A stretch of DNA of 64,000 nucleotides from contig OX345643.1 in NCBI GenBank assembly GCA_947044365.1, positions 5,582,501-5,646,500 on the forward strand. Reading direction: 5' to 3'. This DNA is from Petrosia ficiformis (lineage: Eukaryota > Porifera > Demospongiae > Haplosclerida > Petrosiidae). Shown one piece after another: positions 1 to 11,870 of this stretch (position 1 is its first letter; every line of letters begins with the position of its first letter). The notes beneath the pieces are model-generated. The model ran no database searches. It had not been told where the DNA came from and was given only the letters and a program-made list of their open reading frames with translations. Both the position numbers and the translations under genes were made by a program.

Positions 1-1353
1 GGTTATCCCAATCCATATTCCATTGTACCCGTACAACCTACTGTGATGATGCCACCTACTCCCATGCCACAACAACCACAACAACAACAGACAACGCAAG
101 TTCAGAATACACAGAATACGGTATGAATACTTATCAGCTCAAAAGTCTATCCACATTCACTCAGCCCTTAGAGATAACATCCACTTACTAAATACTGTAA
201 CAATGCTGTGTGCTTGAGCCCACCCCCCATTTGTAGGCATATGCATTGTCAACAGTACTATACTGTCCACTTACTAAATACTGTAACAATGTGTGCTTGA
301 GCCCACCCCCCATTTGTAGGCATATGCATTGTCAACAGTACTATACTGTCCAATTACTAAATGCTGTAACAATGCTGTGTGCTTGAGCCCACCCCCCATT
401 TGTAGGCATATGCATTGTCAACAGTACTATACTGTCACTAATGTGACAATGCAGTGCCAAGTTGTGCAAAAACACTGTTAAACAACCATTATTTGGTTAC
501 ATGAGTTTCTGAGACTATAATTATAAATCAATATTGCTAATGCTAGCTAATGTTTACAAGTAATAATTTATTTCTTCTGCTCTTGATCTATATTGACTAG
601 TATATACAGTACATGTAATAATAAGAATGGTAACAAAATCAATATATACTTCAAAAAACAAAAAACAAATCAGCATTGATTAATGCATGAATGAATTATT
701 GTTCTAAGAGTTATTAGTTTGTATTCCTCCATTTTTTTTTTAGCTGTTAAAATTTTAGGAATCAAAATTATGTATTCATGCAACTTATAATTAATTCGTT
801 TTACAGGCAAACAATGCTGTTACAGTTGTGAATAATGTCAACGTAGATGGCAATAGACGAGGAAAAGGATACCGATCTAGTTATCTGTGTACCTCACTCC
901 TCGTTGTAATACTGTGCTCAATATTCAATCCTCTTGCCTTGCTTTGTGCTGTACCTGCATTATGCTGTTCATTTATTGTACGTTAAACTAAACATACATA
1001 CATACATACATACATACATACATAAATGTACATACATGCATGCATACATGCATGCATACATACATGCATACATGCATACATACATACATACATACATACA
1101 CACATACATACACACATACATACATATGTATACATACATACACACATACATACACATGCACATACATGTACTTGTACTATAGGCCTGTTATTTCAACAAC
1201 TATGGAATGCGTCGCTCTGCTAAACGTCATGGTCGCTGTTCTCTGATATTCAATATCACAGCACTTGTATTTGGTGTCTTATTTGTTCTTTTCTTTGTTC
1301 CTGTCTTGGTGGTACTGCTGGTTGTATTACAGAACGCAGGACCAACCTTCTAA
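1..1353 (+). CDS. CD225/dispanin-like two-TM protein, 5' end outside window
   Basis: Three exons join in phase 0: 1-120, 807-977 and 1183-1353, with GT/AG borders at both introns and a TAA stop at 1351-1353. The first visible exon is Pro/Gln-rich (PMPQQPQQQQ). The second carries a short basic stretch, then a hydrophobic helix with a P-A turn (CAVPALCCSFI). The third has the cytosolic loop and a second very hydrophobic helix ending a few residues before the stop. This Pro-rich tail, TM1, P-A turn, loop, TM2 layout is that of CD225/dispanin (IFITM-like) proteins. The loop lacks the clear G-D-x-x-x-A signature seen in the neighbours, so it is a divergent member. It is the only plus-strand member of the cluster. 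The start codon lies upstream of the window. Confidence 0.72.
181..435. repeat. Three-copy 83-86 bp intronic tandem repeat
   Basis: Units at 181-266, 267-349 and 350-435 are nearly identical. Each contains a run of Cs (gagcccaccccccatt) and ends in agtactatactgt. The array lies in the intron 121-806 of the partial CD225-like gene. The rest of that intron shows nothing recognisable. Confidence 0.9.
993..1166. repeat. (CATA)n microsatellite in intron
   Basis: About 170 bp of interrupted CATA/CATG repeats fill most of the intron 978-1182. Apparent open frames on both strands here (IHTYIHTY..., CMYVCMYV...) are repeat artefacts. Confidence 0.95.
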
Positions 1354-1487
1354 ACAGAATAGTGAATTTATCGTAACAATGTATTATGTTTGTGTGGCAC
1401 AAACTGTAACTATCTCCACTTCACTTTCGTTATAATGATTAGATTATATTATGTTATATATATCTATTATATTATATTGAAACTTAC

Positions 1488-1491
<4 letters not shown>

Positions 1492-1521
<30 letters not shown>
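1492..1521. repeat. (TA)n microsatellite
   Basis: Simple TA run in the spacer 1354-1888. That spacer separates the convergent plus-strand and minus-strand CD225-like genes and holds nothing else I can recognise. Confidence 0.9.
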
Positions 1522-1522
<1 letters not shown>

Positions 1523-1888
1523 TCTATAATGTGACGTTAATTTCTCTCCAACCACATTTGTTTGTATCTGTTTGTGACATTATACTATACTGTAGATAAT
1601 TACTGTAAGTCTCTACCTACTTAGTAACCTGGAAGTTATGGCACGTATAATATACCTAGGCTCTTTAAAAGCCTGGGTATGAGGCTATAGATTGGTATAT
1701 AGAATGATTATCTGTGCACCAGTGTCAGGATTACTTGGAAATGGTTCTTAATTAAATTCAATCCACCTTATTTTACTTTTTGAAACATATTCTTATTGCT
1801 CATACATAACATAATATAATACAAAAAATCAGCCAAAAAGTAGCAACAACAATTATTCATAAACAAAGCAGTGTAATTTATAAAGTTA

Positions 1889-2083
1889 TCATTGTTTTGA
1901 GCTTTCCACTCCAACAATAATAATTGTCGTAATAACAATACCCACCAGTAGCACAACTATCAGTGTAGATACTGTTGCGACAATATTGCATGTGCATGCA
2001 ATGGTTCCGAACCTTTTTGCCAAATTATACTCTCCTGCATCATTGTATGTATTAGCCTGGAATAGTAATATAAATATTATGTA

Positions 2084-2153
<70 letters not shown>

Positions 2154-2545
2154 GATAGATAGACTGAAACTTACAATAATACTGAATATCAGAGCAGGGA
2201 AGAGACAAATCAGTACAGTCCAGTTACCAAGAAGTATACACATGATAAATAACAGAACAGAACTTATCAAGTTATCATTAGCCCTTGGCATTTCTCTGAC
2301 TTGCACTTGACGAACTTGATTTGGTTGACCTACTACAACCACATTCTGAAAGGGAAGATAAATTATTTATGAACTCAATTTCTCCATGATGTTTTCCACA
2401 AACTAACTGAAGATTGCTGTTGCTGTAGTGGTGGAAAGGTTTGCAGTGGTACAGGAGGTCCATGGCCAGGTGGAAATTGCTGATAGGCTGGAGGGTTTAT
2501 ACTAACAGTTTCTTCCTCGTTTTTCAGTTGCTGATATAAAGCCAT
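1889..2545 (-). CDS. CD225/dispanin family two-TM protein (paralogue A)
   Basis: Three minus-strand exons: 2408-2545 (start at 2543-2545), 2175-2345 and 1889-2056 (stop 1889-1891). All are phase 0 with GT/AG borders, giving 158 residues. The N-terminus is Pro/Gln-rich and cytosolic (NPPAYQQFPPGHGPP, QQQQSS). Exon 2 carries a basic V-R-E-M-P-R-A-N-D stretch and TM1 with LGNW and FPALIFS. Exon 3 starts with the loop A-N-T-Y-N-D-A-G-E-Y-N-L-A-K-R, the CD225 G-(D/E)-x-x-x-A-x-x signature, followed by TM2. CD225 proteins (IFITMs, dispanins, proline-rich TM proteins) are tail-anchored-like membrane proteins that alter membrane fusion and trafficking; the role here is not known. The gene is closely related to 3322-4487, with the same exon lengths in the membrane part. 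The intron 2057-2174 carries a (TA)n run at 2089-2149. Confidence 0.85.
2089..2149. repeat. (TA)n microsatellite in intron
   Basis: About 60 bp of perfect AT repeat in the intron between the TM1 and loop exons of the 1889-2545 gene. Confidence 0.95.
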
Positions 2546-2699
2546 TATTTACGAAAACTGGAAACGCCCATAAATCGGAATTGAAATTCATAATAACATT
2601 ATTACAGGGTGCGCAAAATTAAATAACTATTATAGTCACACCTTTTAGCTGAGCTATATAGCTATGATATGCACTAATGACTTTGAGCTGTTCAAAAAC

Positions 2700-3020
2700 A
2701 GATTTGAAACGCACAAAAAAGGTGCACAATGTTAATAAAAGTATACGAACAGAAAAAGCACTTCAACCATACCTCACTATTTCCACACCCCCACCTACAT
2801 GCATGTCTAAAGCCAGAGAGTGACACCCAACACCACTGCAAGGTTTCATTGTGCCACAACATGCCCACAAGTCCTCCCCTGCCACTCTGCTTATCCCAAA
2901 CAAGTGTCTCAAACACATCAAGCTGGCCACTCATCGTCAGGTTTGTACTAGGGAATTCACCATACAGAACAATTAACAAAAGAAAGTATTTATATTTCCC
3001 TGCTTGTGTACATATGGTAA
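2700..3020. other. GC-richer stretch open on both strands, unrecognised
   Basis: Within the spacer 2546-3321 this stretch is richer in GC than its surroundings. It has open frames of about 95 codons on both strands, with Trp, His and Cys enriched on the minus strand (LWHNETLQWCW). I recognise no domain and see no convincing splice sites. It may be a fragment of a mobile element or conserved noncoding DNA. The remainder of the spacer shows nothing. Confidence 0.3.
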
Positions 3021-3321
3021 TCTAAGGAGGAAATCTGACTAATGAACTAAATCACAATTTTTAATTTTATTTGAGTCAAATTCATGACATATCCCAGGTG
3101 TATTAGTGAAATGGTCCACATCCTGTTATTTATTAATTAACCTCAATTGAGGTAACAACACAAAACAAAACAAAAATGACATTGAAAAACATAACTCAGT
3201 TATCATATAGTTATCGTAATATATATATACATGTATTAGCTCAAATTAGAACTTCAAAACTACAATACAAGAAAAGGATATATCTTCAGTTACCATTTAA
3301 ATGGTACATTATCAGTTCAAA

Positions 3322-4487
3322 TTAGACACTGAAAACACCAAATACTGCAACAAGTAGCACAACAACAATGATTATGCCAATTACCACAATTACAATAGTG
3401 ACTACTGTAGCTATAACATTACATGTGCACGCAATAGATCCAAACCTTTTTGCCAAATCATACTCCCCGGCATCATTATATGTACTAGCCTGAAAATGAT
3501 AAGATAAATATATAAATTATTTATAAAATGAGAATTTACTTCCACCGAAACAGTAATAGACACTAAATTACTATTCAGATGTGAAAATTATATAATTATT
3601 AATGAAAGGTTGTGAATGATGTAACTAACTAATAGGGGAGATATATCAGGAAATTGGGACACGTGTATTTTGGCATCTTATTGATTACTCACAAAGGGTG
3701 TGATCATTTTTATCCATTAACACTTAATTATCATACACATCAAGTCACTTAGCAGTTGATTTCCTACTAGCCCTGAGCTCTTTCTTTGTACTCTCGTTTC
3801 TTTATTATACTTTCAACAAAACTTCAGCCAATACAACAAAGCAGAAAGTACTTGTTATTTCAAGGTGGCGCTCTACCTCGGTAATGATATTCATCACTTT
3901 TTTTAGTTACTATTATTTGCAGCTACATACAAGATAACTATTCCTGGAGCATATGCCCCCCTGGAGTTGCTGCAAATAATATGACCACAATATAAAAGAA
4001 ACAATATCTGGGGGTGTGGTAAATGGGAGAGACACTATCAATTCTAGTTGGTGGCAATAGTCACTCAGTGCCTGCTATTACCACAGTGATATTAATCACT
4101 CCAAATATGAATTGAAACTCACAATAATGCTGAATATCAGAGCAGGGAAGAGACAAATCAACAGAACCCAATTACCAAGGCAGATACAAGTGAGAAATAA
4201 CAGAACAGACCATATCAAGTTATCATTAGCCCTTCGAACTTCTCTGACTTGTACTGTATTCACTTGACTTGGTTGGCCTACTACAACCACATTCTGAAGA
4301 ATGAAAGGTTATAAGTACAAGATACTATAATTTTGGCTTCTGGTGTACACAAACTAACTGAAGATTGCTGTTGCTGTGGTTGACAATAGCTTTGCATTGG
4401 TATAGGCGCACCAGATGGTCCAGGTTGATAGGCTGGAGGTTGTAAATCATCATATTCTTGCTCAGTTTGTAACGGCTGATATGCCAT
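3322..4487 (-). CDS. CD225/dispanin family two-TM protein (paralogue B)
   Basis: Three minus-strand exons: 4359-4487 (start 4485-4487), 4123-4293 and 3322-3489 (stop 3322-3324). Phase is 0 throughout, giving 155 residues. An in-frame ATG at 4500-4502 would add five residues (MYLTV). The N-terminus is Pro/Gln-rich (LQPPAYQPGPSGAP, QPQQQQSS). TM1 contains LGNW and FPALIFS. The loop reads A-S-T-Y-N-D-A-G-E-Y-D-L-A-K-R, and TM2 is almost pure Val/Ile. Exon structure and the membrane-proximal sequence match the 1889-2545 gene, so the two are tandem duplicates that diverged mostly in the N-terminal tail. The 633-bp intron 3490-4122 shows nothing recognisable. Confidence 0.85.
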
Positions 4488-4509
4488 AACTGTCAAGTAC
4501 AAAAAAAAA

Positions 4510-4640
4510 CTTAGAACGCCGCGCCCTTACCGGTAATACCGGTACCACGCCTAGTCTATTAATAATAACCACGCCTTAACCGAGCCTCGAGTGCGCGCTC
4601 ATCCGAGCTATATAGCCGTCCCTCAATCAGCGAGGACTTT
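4510..4640. promoter_or_regulatory. GC-rich region upstream of paralogue B, possible promoter
   Basis: Just upstream of the 4487 start is a CpG-containing stretch unlike the AT-rich surroundings. It holds two adjacent ACCGGT palindromes (taccggtaataccggta, about 4530-4547) and a second GC-rich block with cgcgctc near 4590. This fits a proximal promoter or a mobile-element remnant. The rest of 4641-5007 shows nothing. Confidence 0.3.
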
Positions 4641-5007
4641 GGAAAAATAATTATTGTGGAACAACTTAGAACATAGATAATGAAGTACTGACTGTGTTTT
4701 GTTCACAGAAAGCAACCTACAAATAAGGACTCTCATATACACTTAAAGTTAAGGCATCCATTATAAATAACCCTGCAGTAGAAACAGCAAAAGAAAGGTA
4801 TCGTAATAGACTTATCCTTTGAATGTTGGCGCATAAAATTATCATTATAATAACAACATCAAACTAATTATAGTAAATAATAAAATTGGATATTAAAAAT
4901 TTCAATAGATCTAAAAAGAAACCACAAAATACTTTTTTTTTAATTTTGTTTAAAACCAATTATGATAATTTAAAAAATAATAGATGTCTTGTATTGGATT
5001 CATTGAA

Positions 5008-8000
5008 TTAAAACGCTCCGGATGCTCCAAAAGCAATAAGAATTATGATAAATATACCAAGAACAACGAAAAATGTAACAATAACAGTTACCAAGTTTAA
5101 TATCAGTGACGTTTTGGCTTGTTTCTCAGCTTTATCAAAATCACCAGCTTGTAGACTCTCTCTAGACTGTGAATTCATAGAAATTAAAAAAACATGACAA
5201 ATAATCTCCAATTACATTGTTAGTAAAAGAAACTCGAATCAGTTCAGGGCAATTGATTGCTTATGCATTTTCTATAAAGTACTCCTTCATAATGATTGGT
5301 ATGAATAGATAGACTGTAAGACTTATACAGAAAATATAAATGTACATGTATAACACATGTGCAAAGTAAAGTATTAACTGCCCTATGGTGAACCAAGCTT
5401 AACTGTTGTCAAAACAATACTCTAAATTAAGATAACTGTCACTGTTACTGTATCTATTGACTCATAAACATATTCTGAATTTGTTCCAATTTTTTTATAA
5501 TAAAAAACACAATAAAATTTCCATATACTTCAGTAGCATTTGTTCTTTCAACTGTACTTAGTTTTAGAAGTCTTGTAGCTTCTCTCAATACATCAATAGT
5601 CTCATTAATACTAGTTTCTATAATATTTACACTTACTAGTGCTAAATTCTCCCACACAAACATTATATAGTATGCTTGTGTAGGTATGTGTAACTATGTA
5701 CATAAAATACACAACTTAAGATACATAGGCTTACCTTTGTAGAGAAGATATATGCTGGAATGAGGCAAGCAAATGCAAAGATGTTTAATATCAAAGAGCA
5801 TAACACCATTGAAACTATAGTCAATATCTTATGAGTGTTGATGTCATCATATGGACTTTCTGCAGGAATCTCCTTTTCAATGGTTTTCTCTTTCTGAAAA
5901 CTTTTCTCTTGGTCTGGTTCTTCGTTAATTACCTGTGTGGTAAAATAATTTATATCTCTAGTTATTCAACACACTTTTTTCTTTAATTTGAAAGGAAAAT
6001 GATGTTTCGTACAATGTACATTATGGGGATATCCTTCCTGAAACAAGCACTATACAAGTCATATTATCAATAATGTAAAAGGTACTAATTTCCAAAACAT
6101 AAAGTACACATTATATTTATAAGTACAGTGATTCAATAATCTTTAAATGTATACTATAGTAAACTATGATGCTAATAACAAATTGTCTGAATTCCAAGAA
6201 ACCATTGATATAATATAATATAGGCATACAATTCCTACATTCACTTGTTAATTATCACAGCTAGTAGGACTAAAACCAACAATTATAATTTTTGTACATT
6301 TATGAATTATAAAATTTAGTAAGCATACAAAACATGGTCTCATAGTAGACTAGTATTCATCATAATAGCATGGCCTATCAAGAGATTAGTGTTGTTTTAC
6401 TTTAACTATAACTAAAACCAGTTTTAGTAAGGCATTGTGACTCTTAACTATAACTAAATAACAGGTCTGAATAACTAAAGTGCAAAATGGCCAATATTGG
6501 GCACTTTTAGTTAGTTAACTAAAACTAAAACCTTTTTAGCCTAATATTATTATTTTAGTTAGTCAATTATAACTATAGCTAAACTTTGAAAAAAAATCCA
6601 TCATAATTACTATAACTAAAAGTAGTCATTATTGTCATACATGTACTAACACAACACCATAAGAAATACTTCAAAGTTTACTGTACTATTTGAAATAACC
6701 ACAGAGAAGAGACAGGGTAAGAATGCAAATATGGTTGAGGTAAATCATAAAAGTTGGCAGAAAGCAGAGTTCTATCTAGAGATTATGGTTTGGGGGGGGG
6801 GGGGGAACTAATTCCGCACGGAAATGTTTTTGGTTGGCCACACCCATTTTCCCTCCTCAAACCACACTCATACAACTGTTCTACAAATTCGCTGTAGACA
6901 CTATTTGGGAGTAGTAATTATCTCAAGTTTGGGGGAGGGGAAGCTTCCATCCCCCAGTAGATAGAACCCTGAAAAGTAACAAGCAATTATTTCAACCAAC
7001 CATCTTGATTAGTAATGTTGGATTATGTGGCCACTACATAAATGAGTTCTCTCATCAGTGTATTGCTTGTGGTTACTCTAAACAACTGATTGGGTTATGT
7101 TCATTCCAATGGGAATAAAAACTCTTTATGTGGTCAATATTACCTCACTATACTATCTCACACATCATAGTAACACATACACTTGAATTAGTTTGTCTAA
7201 ACATCTGTTACAAATCATTATATGTGCAGTAGTAATAACTAATGGCCTATAGCTTTGAAATAGGAAATTAATGAAATTTAAATTTGGGAAAGCCCAACCA
7301 ATGTTGTTGACACAACATCGGTACACATGTCAGTATTTAACACTTCGGGTATCTCTCTGTTACTTCTATCATTTTCCACTTCCAATGCTATCCTACTACT
7401 AAACTCCATTGCTTATTGTCTAGTCTGCATTCTTCGATTTTCATTATCACACTTTTGAATACTAAATTTCACAAAACAAAACTGGCCACATCACAAATAT
7501 TCTGAACATGTTTATATGTCCAAATATTTTCAATAATTCGCATGCGAAAGTCCACTGGTATCTGTTTTCATTATTAGGATAATTAAGTCACTAGTTAAGT
7601 ATTTGTGGTATTGGCATCATAAATTGCAACATTCCTAATTATATAAATTACAATTCCATTAATAAATTTAGTGGTTTGTACTGTACTTTTATGGATTATG
7701 TTTGTTTACAAATACACAATGGAGACTACATTTAATTTTCCTACAATAGCCATTATCTATTCTAAGTATCTACGTTTGGTCATAACAAGCTAGCTATAAC
7801 TGCATTTTGTTTTTATAAACACATTGCTACTTCACTGTTTACTGTGTGTATTGCAGACAATATCTCAACATCTAGGATTAGTATCAAGTTTGTATTCAAG
7901 AATGTATTTACGGGCTTACCAATGGCTTTAATGGTACCTCTTGTGTCTGTGTGACATTCCGAGGCGGACGAGGTAGTGTTACAGGAAGTCGATCATAGAT

Positions 8001-8529
8001 TTCATCACCACTCGGATTCACACTAGCAGACAAAGGACGTTGTTTGTTTTCAGGTAGAGGGAGTGTTGCGGCACTACCTGGATTAAATTGAGATTGGGGC
8101 CTCTGAGGAGGAGGTCTTACAGGTACATCAGGTATAGGGGGAGTAGGTAATACAGGAGAATTAGATGGAGAAGGAGTTTTCTCATGAGGTGATAAAGGTT
8201 CATCTTGTTTTTCTATTTCGATTGGTGGAGGAGATGATACAGGAGAATTAGATGGAGAAGGAGTTTTCTCATGAGGCGATAAAGGTTCGTCTTGTTTTTC
8301 TATTTCGATTGGCGGTGGCACTTGAGGTGTTGTTTCTGGCTGTATATATATATTTTAAAAACAAACAAAAAGTTTTAGTATAATATAGCATTACATCTCG
8401 CAATATACAGGATTTAATTTTAATATAAAATACACACGCATATACATTGTATTGAGAATTATCGTGCTGACTATTCTAAGAGCATTCAAAACTGATGTTT
8501 GAAATTTTACTCACCTCTTCTTGATCCAT
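5008..8529 (-). CDS. CD225-domain protein with long Pro/Ser/Thr-rich N-terminus
   Basis: Four minus-strand exons: 8515-8529 (MDQEE), 7920-8339, 5735-5932 and 5008-5166 (stop 5008-5010). All are phase 0, giving 263 residues. Exon 2 holds a tandem duplication of about 29 residues built on PPPIEIEKQDEPLSPHEKTP, then Pro-rich SH3/WW-like stretches (PPIPDVPVRPPPQRP). Exon 3 holds a charged Glu/Lys segment and TM1 with C-L-I-P-A-Y-I-F-S. Exon 4 gives the loop S-R-E-S-L-Q-A-G-D-F-D-K-A-E-K-Q-A, a clear CD225 G-D-x-x-x-A match, and TM2. It resembles proline-rich transmembrane proteins in layout, about 100 residues longer than its neighbours. The 2-kb intron 5933-7919 holds two small transposon-like elements. 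The intron 5167-5734 contains a 69-codon open frame that I do not consider coding. Confidence 0.8.
6388..6663. mobile_element. MITE-like element rich in TTTAGTTA, termini gtgttgtttta / taacacaacac
   Basis: Begins with agtgttgtttta and ends with the complement taacacaacac. The interior is built of forward and inverted copies of TTTAGTTA/TAACTAAA and includes gcaaaatggccaat. Related copies occur near 12313, 19290, 23144 and 30489, so this is a repeat family. It lies in the long intron of the 5008-8529 gene. No coding capacity. Confidence 0.6.
6765..6971. mobile_element. Short TIR element (cagggttctatcta family), copy 1
   Basis: The left end reads cagagttctatctag and the right end is the complement tagatagaaccctg, about 14 bp of terminal inverted repeat. 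The interior carries a 14-G run near 6791. The copy at 10185-10589 has the same ends. I could not verify a target-site duplication. CAGGG termini recall hAT elements, but this is weak. Confidence 0.5.
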
Positions 8530-8867
8530 AATTATCTCTTGTCGCTAACACAATAGACCTACATTCCATACACTCCATAGCCTCGCCCCCATAAATAACT
8601 TCCGGTTTGTACTGAATAGCCATAAGACTGTGTTGTGGGTAGTGGGACGTTACATTCTTGATATAAAATACTCTAGTTATCAGAGAGTACGGTAGTACTC
8701 TCTATGTAGGGATGGCACGGAAAAAAAATGGCCGCCCATGCATTTCAATTGCAAGTGATGAGCTGAAATCTCTGGTAATATATACACATAAGTTTCTATA
8801 CACACATGCCTGTTTATATCTAGTGTTTTTATGACTACCAATACCTTCTAGATGGCCGAAGATTATT

Positions 8868-9118
8868 GTTAAGGTAGAGAACCGGCGAGTGGCAAAACTG
8901 GCAAAATCTTCATCATATTAATATTATTTTCCAGACAAATCATTTTTTTGTTTGTTGACCTATCACGATGATTCTAGCACCATTCCCGTCGCATTTATAG
9001 TAAAATTCTGGTCGTAAAGTATCGAGATGATATCTTCAGATACTATGAAAGAAGACAGTCTCAACGACTACAAAGATTTGATCTGGAATTGGACGCCATT
9101 TTCCTAAGTGGAATTTAA
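8868..9118. repeat. Dispersed repeat, related to 17055-17303
   Basis: About 250 bp upstream of the 8529 start align with 17055-17303 over nearly their whole length. Shared landmarks are gagaaccggcgagtggcaaa, gattctagcaccattcc and gaattggacgccattttc. The copies differ by small indels. It is probably a fragment of an unclassified mobile element. The neighbouring spacer 9119-9523 shows nothing else. Confidence 0.65.
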
Positions 9119-9523
9119 TTACGCATGCGCATTTGTATACTCTTAACATGGAAGCTGAAAAGGTGGAAGTGTTTGGCATTGTAATAACATTTGTGAGCAA
9201 ATACTAATAATGAATATAATAATTATTAATATTAAAGCAATTGTATAATAATATTGTATACTATGATAAGCATTGGAATACTGAATGGTTGACACAGTGA
9301 CTGACACTACTTCTTGTAGGACTGCAGACAGTGATGTAAGTGAATAGAGAATATACATCATCTGTAAGTGAAAGAGAATGATAATCAATACATAAACAAA
9401 AGACCGACCTTCATTGATGAACAAATTTTAATGCATTTTTGATTGCATGATTTCATAATGATATATAGTATTTCTGCAATCTACAAAAAAACATTCACAT
9501 CGTTTAGAAAAAAATCAATGAAA

Positions 9524-9831
9524 ACAAGAATAATAAAAAACATTTTCAATAAAAATGAAAGAAGATGTAGGGATGTCAAAACCCAAAAAGCAAGCAAACA
9601 AGGTTGGGAAGCTAACTTAGGACCCAAAATTAAACCAACCACTTCCATATAACCCTACATAATTACAGCTCTTTGTACAGAGGTGTAAGCACTTATGTAG
9701 GGTTATATGGAAGTGGTTGGTTTAATTTTGGGTCCTAAGTTAGCTTCCCAACCTTGTTTGCTTGCTTTTTGGGTTTTGACATCCCTACATCTTCTTTCAT
9801 TTTTATTGAAAATGTTTTTTATTATTCTTGT
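9524..9831. repeat. Perfect 139-bp inverted repeat with 30-bp loop
   Basis: Arm 9524-9662 is the exact reverse complement of arm 9693-9831 by base-by-base reading. The 30-bp spacer is 9663-9692. There are no mismatches or indels, so the structure is young or maintained. It would form a 139-bp hairpin in single-stranded DNA or RNA. An apparent 69-codon ORF over the left arm is not supported as a gene. Confidence 0.95.
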
Positions 9832-10184
9832 ATATATAGTTACCTCACAACACAGTACAAAGTGTTATGGTTGACACTTTGGATTTCTGTAGTGCAAGAT
9901 TTAGTAAAAGTAGTGTATGTAGATCTATAATCATACTACATATATAATTATAATCAGAAGTGGTCAAATTCAAAACTTAAAGCTACACTACTAAAAAGTG
10001 GAAGTGTAATAACGTACATAATTATTAGTTGCAATAATGATTATAGGAGCCTATGAGTGCTACTCATGAGCTCCTGATAGTTATAATGATCACAAATGTA
10101 TTTGGAAAAAATAAATAGTCAAATTAACTACTGAATGAAGTTTGTCCTAGTGTGATCCTGTAACCCAGGAGTCATAATTTATTT

Positions 10185-10589
10185 CAGGGTTCTATCTATG
10201 TACTCCATGGGAGGGGGGAAATCTCACCCTCAACCCCTCTCTCCGTAAATCAATTATTTCACAGTGTGGATATATGTAATCATTACCTGTGGAAACTTGT
10301 GCTCACATTCAGATTGTATTATCTTTAATATTATCTTTCCTTCAAAACTGAAATCAATGATTTAACTATCTATAATAGTTAATTATGGTGTTTATCTCTT
10401 GGAATGCATCAAAATTGATCTCATAGTACTTTAAATGTTTCCTAGACCCCAAAAGGTTGATGTGGAAACATTCTAAAGTAGAATATTATTAAAATTTACT
10501 TTCAACTTTGGTATTACACTGTTTTAGAGTGACACATGTACAATACTAAAACATCCCAAAATGCAATCCTATTTATAGATAGAACCCTG
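10185..10589. mobile_element. Short TIR element (cagggttctatcta family), copy 2
   Basis: Begins with cagggttctatctatg and ends with the complement atagatagaaccctg. The interior is noncoding and differs from the copy at 6765-6971 apart from a G-rich stretch near the left end. No clear target-site duplication. The surrounding spacer 9832-10966 shows no genes. Confidence 0.5.
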
Positions 10590-10966
10590 ATACTGGAGAG
10601 TAACAGGGAGGATGGAACCAGATGTGATATTTCAGGTAAAGGAGTTTAGGACCGCAGTAGGCAGGAAGCTTACTTAAACCTCTTTCTCCCCTGGAGTTGG
10701 GAAGATTGCATGTAGATGTTGTCTATAAAAGAATAGCCTTTCTTGTATCAGTGAAAGATGACTAACCCTACAAAGGTGAATACTCATGCCTGATCAGTTA
10801 GTTTCCCATTCATTAATTCATTTGCTGCTTTGTGGTCCATTTTCTTTGTACTTTGAAATAGAACTTGCCTTCTAGGATAGTAAACTTTCATCCTAAAATG
10901 ACTTGCATAAACATTTTGACTTTTATTTATATTAAAATATACATGTGTACGTACATTCATAAAAAA

Positions 10967-11870
10967 TTAATTGTTTAAACCAAAAATGAGAACAATTCCA
11001 CCCAATGCGAAGTACAAAATAACACCAACAGCAATTCCTATCATAGGTCCAAAAACAGCGATGAGATCAAGATGGAGGGCTCTCTTGCTATACATACGAG
11101 CTGTTTCAATATCATTATCATTTAAGGCAACAATTGACTACAGAAATTGTAAATGAATCATGCAATAAATATAATAATATATTTGACTTCTCATACACCT
11201 TGTTTGAGTATATCAAGGCTGGAATGAGACAAGTGAACGTCAACCAGTTACACATCATAACTCCACAAATAATCATCAGAACCACTGTTAACATACGATG
11301 GTTTGCAATTATTACAGGCTGATCAGTTGTCTGAGGAACAGCTGCGCTCTGTGAAAATGTGTACATATATGTGCATGCATAAATCAGATAACTCAGCATT
11401 CTCTCATCAAAAGATTACTGAATTTTTATTTCCTTTGTTATACAGGGAAGTGATGCCCTGTGATAAATTAACACCACACTGAGGTGTATTACATGTATGT
11501 AAATGGATGTATATGGACCCATTTTTGGAGATAGAGCTGAGCCCTGTACTCCTAGTTATGCAACACTGAGTAGTTCCCACCATATTAATGTTCCTTCTTA
11601 GTGTTACATAACTTCAGTAGTAGGTAAACCAAGTGGCAAATAACTCATGATCAGCCACCACTTAATAATATATTGAAATTGTTTTCTCACTGATGTCTGC
11701 TGTATTACACCTGGTGGTTGGTTGAATACCATAGGACCTGGTGTGTAGCCAAAGCTGTCATACTGTGGAGTAACAGTAGATGAATCATTCTGATCTTGCT
11801 TCACTGAAAGAAAAAGAAAATGTTAACATTCTCACCAATACTATATTTGAATGCTTTTACCTATGTCCAT
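10967..11870 (-). CDS. CD225/dispanin family two-TM protein (paralogue D)
   Basis: Four minus-strand exons: 11861-11870 (ATGGACATAG), 11691-11803, 11199-11348 and 10967-11137 (stop 10967-10969). The first intron is phase 1 and the others phase 0, giving 147 residues. The N-terminus is short and Pro/Gln/Thr-rich (FGYTPGPMVFNQPPGV). TM1 carries C-N-W and C-L-I-P-A-L-I-Y-S. The last exon starts S-I-V-A-L-N-D-N-D-I-E-T-A-R, the CD225 loop, then TM2. A partial copy of this gene sits at 17778-18839. The start is a ten-base first exon, confirmed by conservation of exon and donor in that copy. Intron 1 holds the empty target site (11836-11837) for the MITE found in the copy. Confidence 0.82.

Noticed and set aside
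934..1246. Overlapping open frames rich in His/Thr/Tyr or Cys/Met/Tyr
   Set aside because: They lie in a (CATA)n microsatellite inside an intron; open frames are a product of the repeat.
5454..5663. 69-codon minus-strand frame
   Set aside because: Lies within an intron of the 5008-8529 gene; no splice sites join it in phase and no family resemblance.
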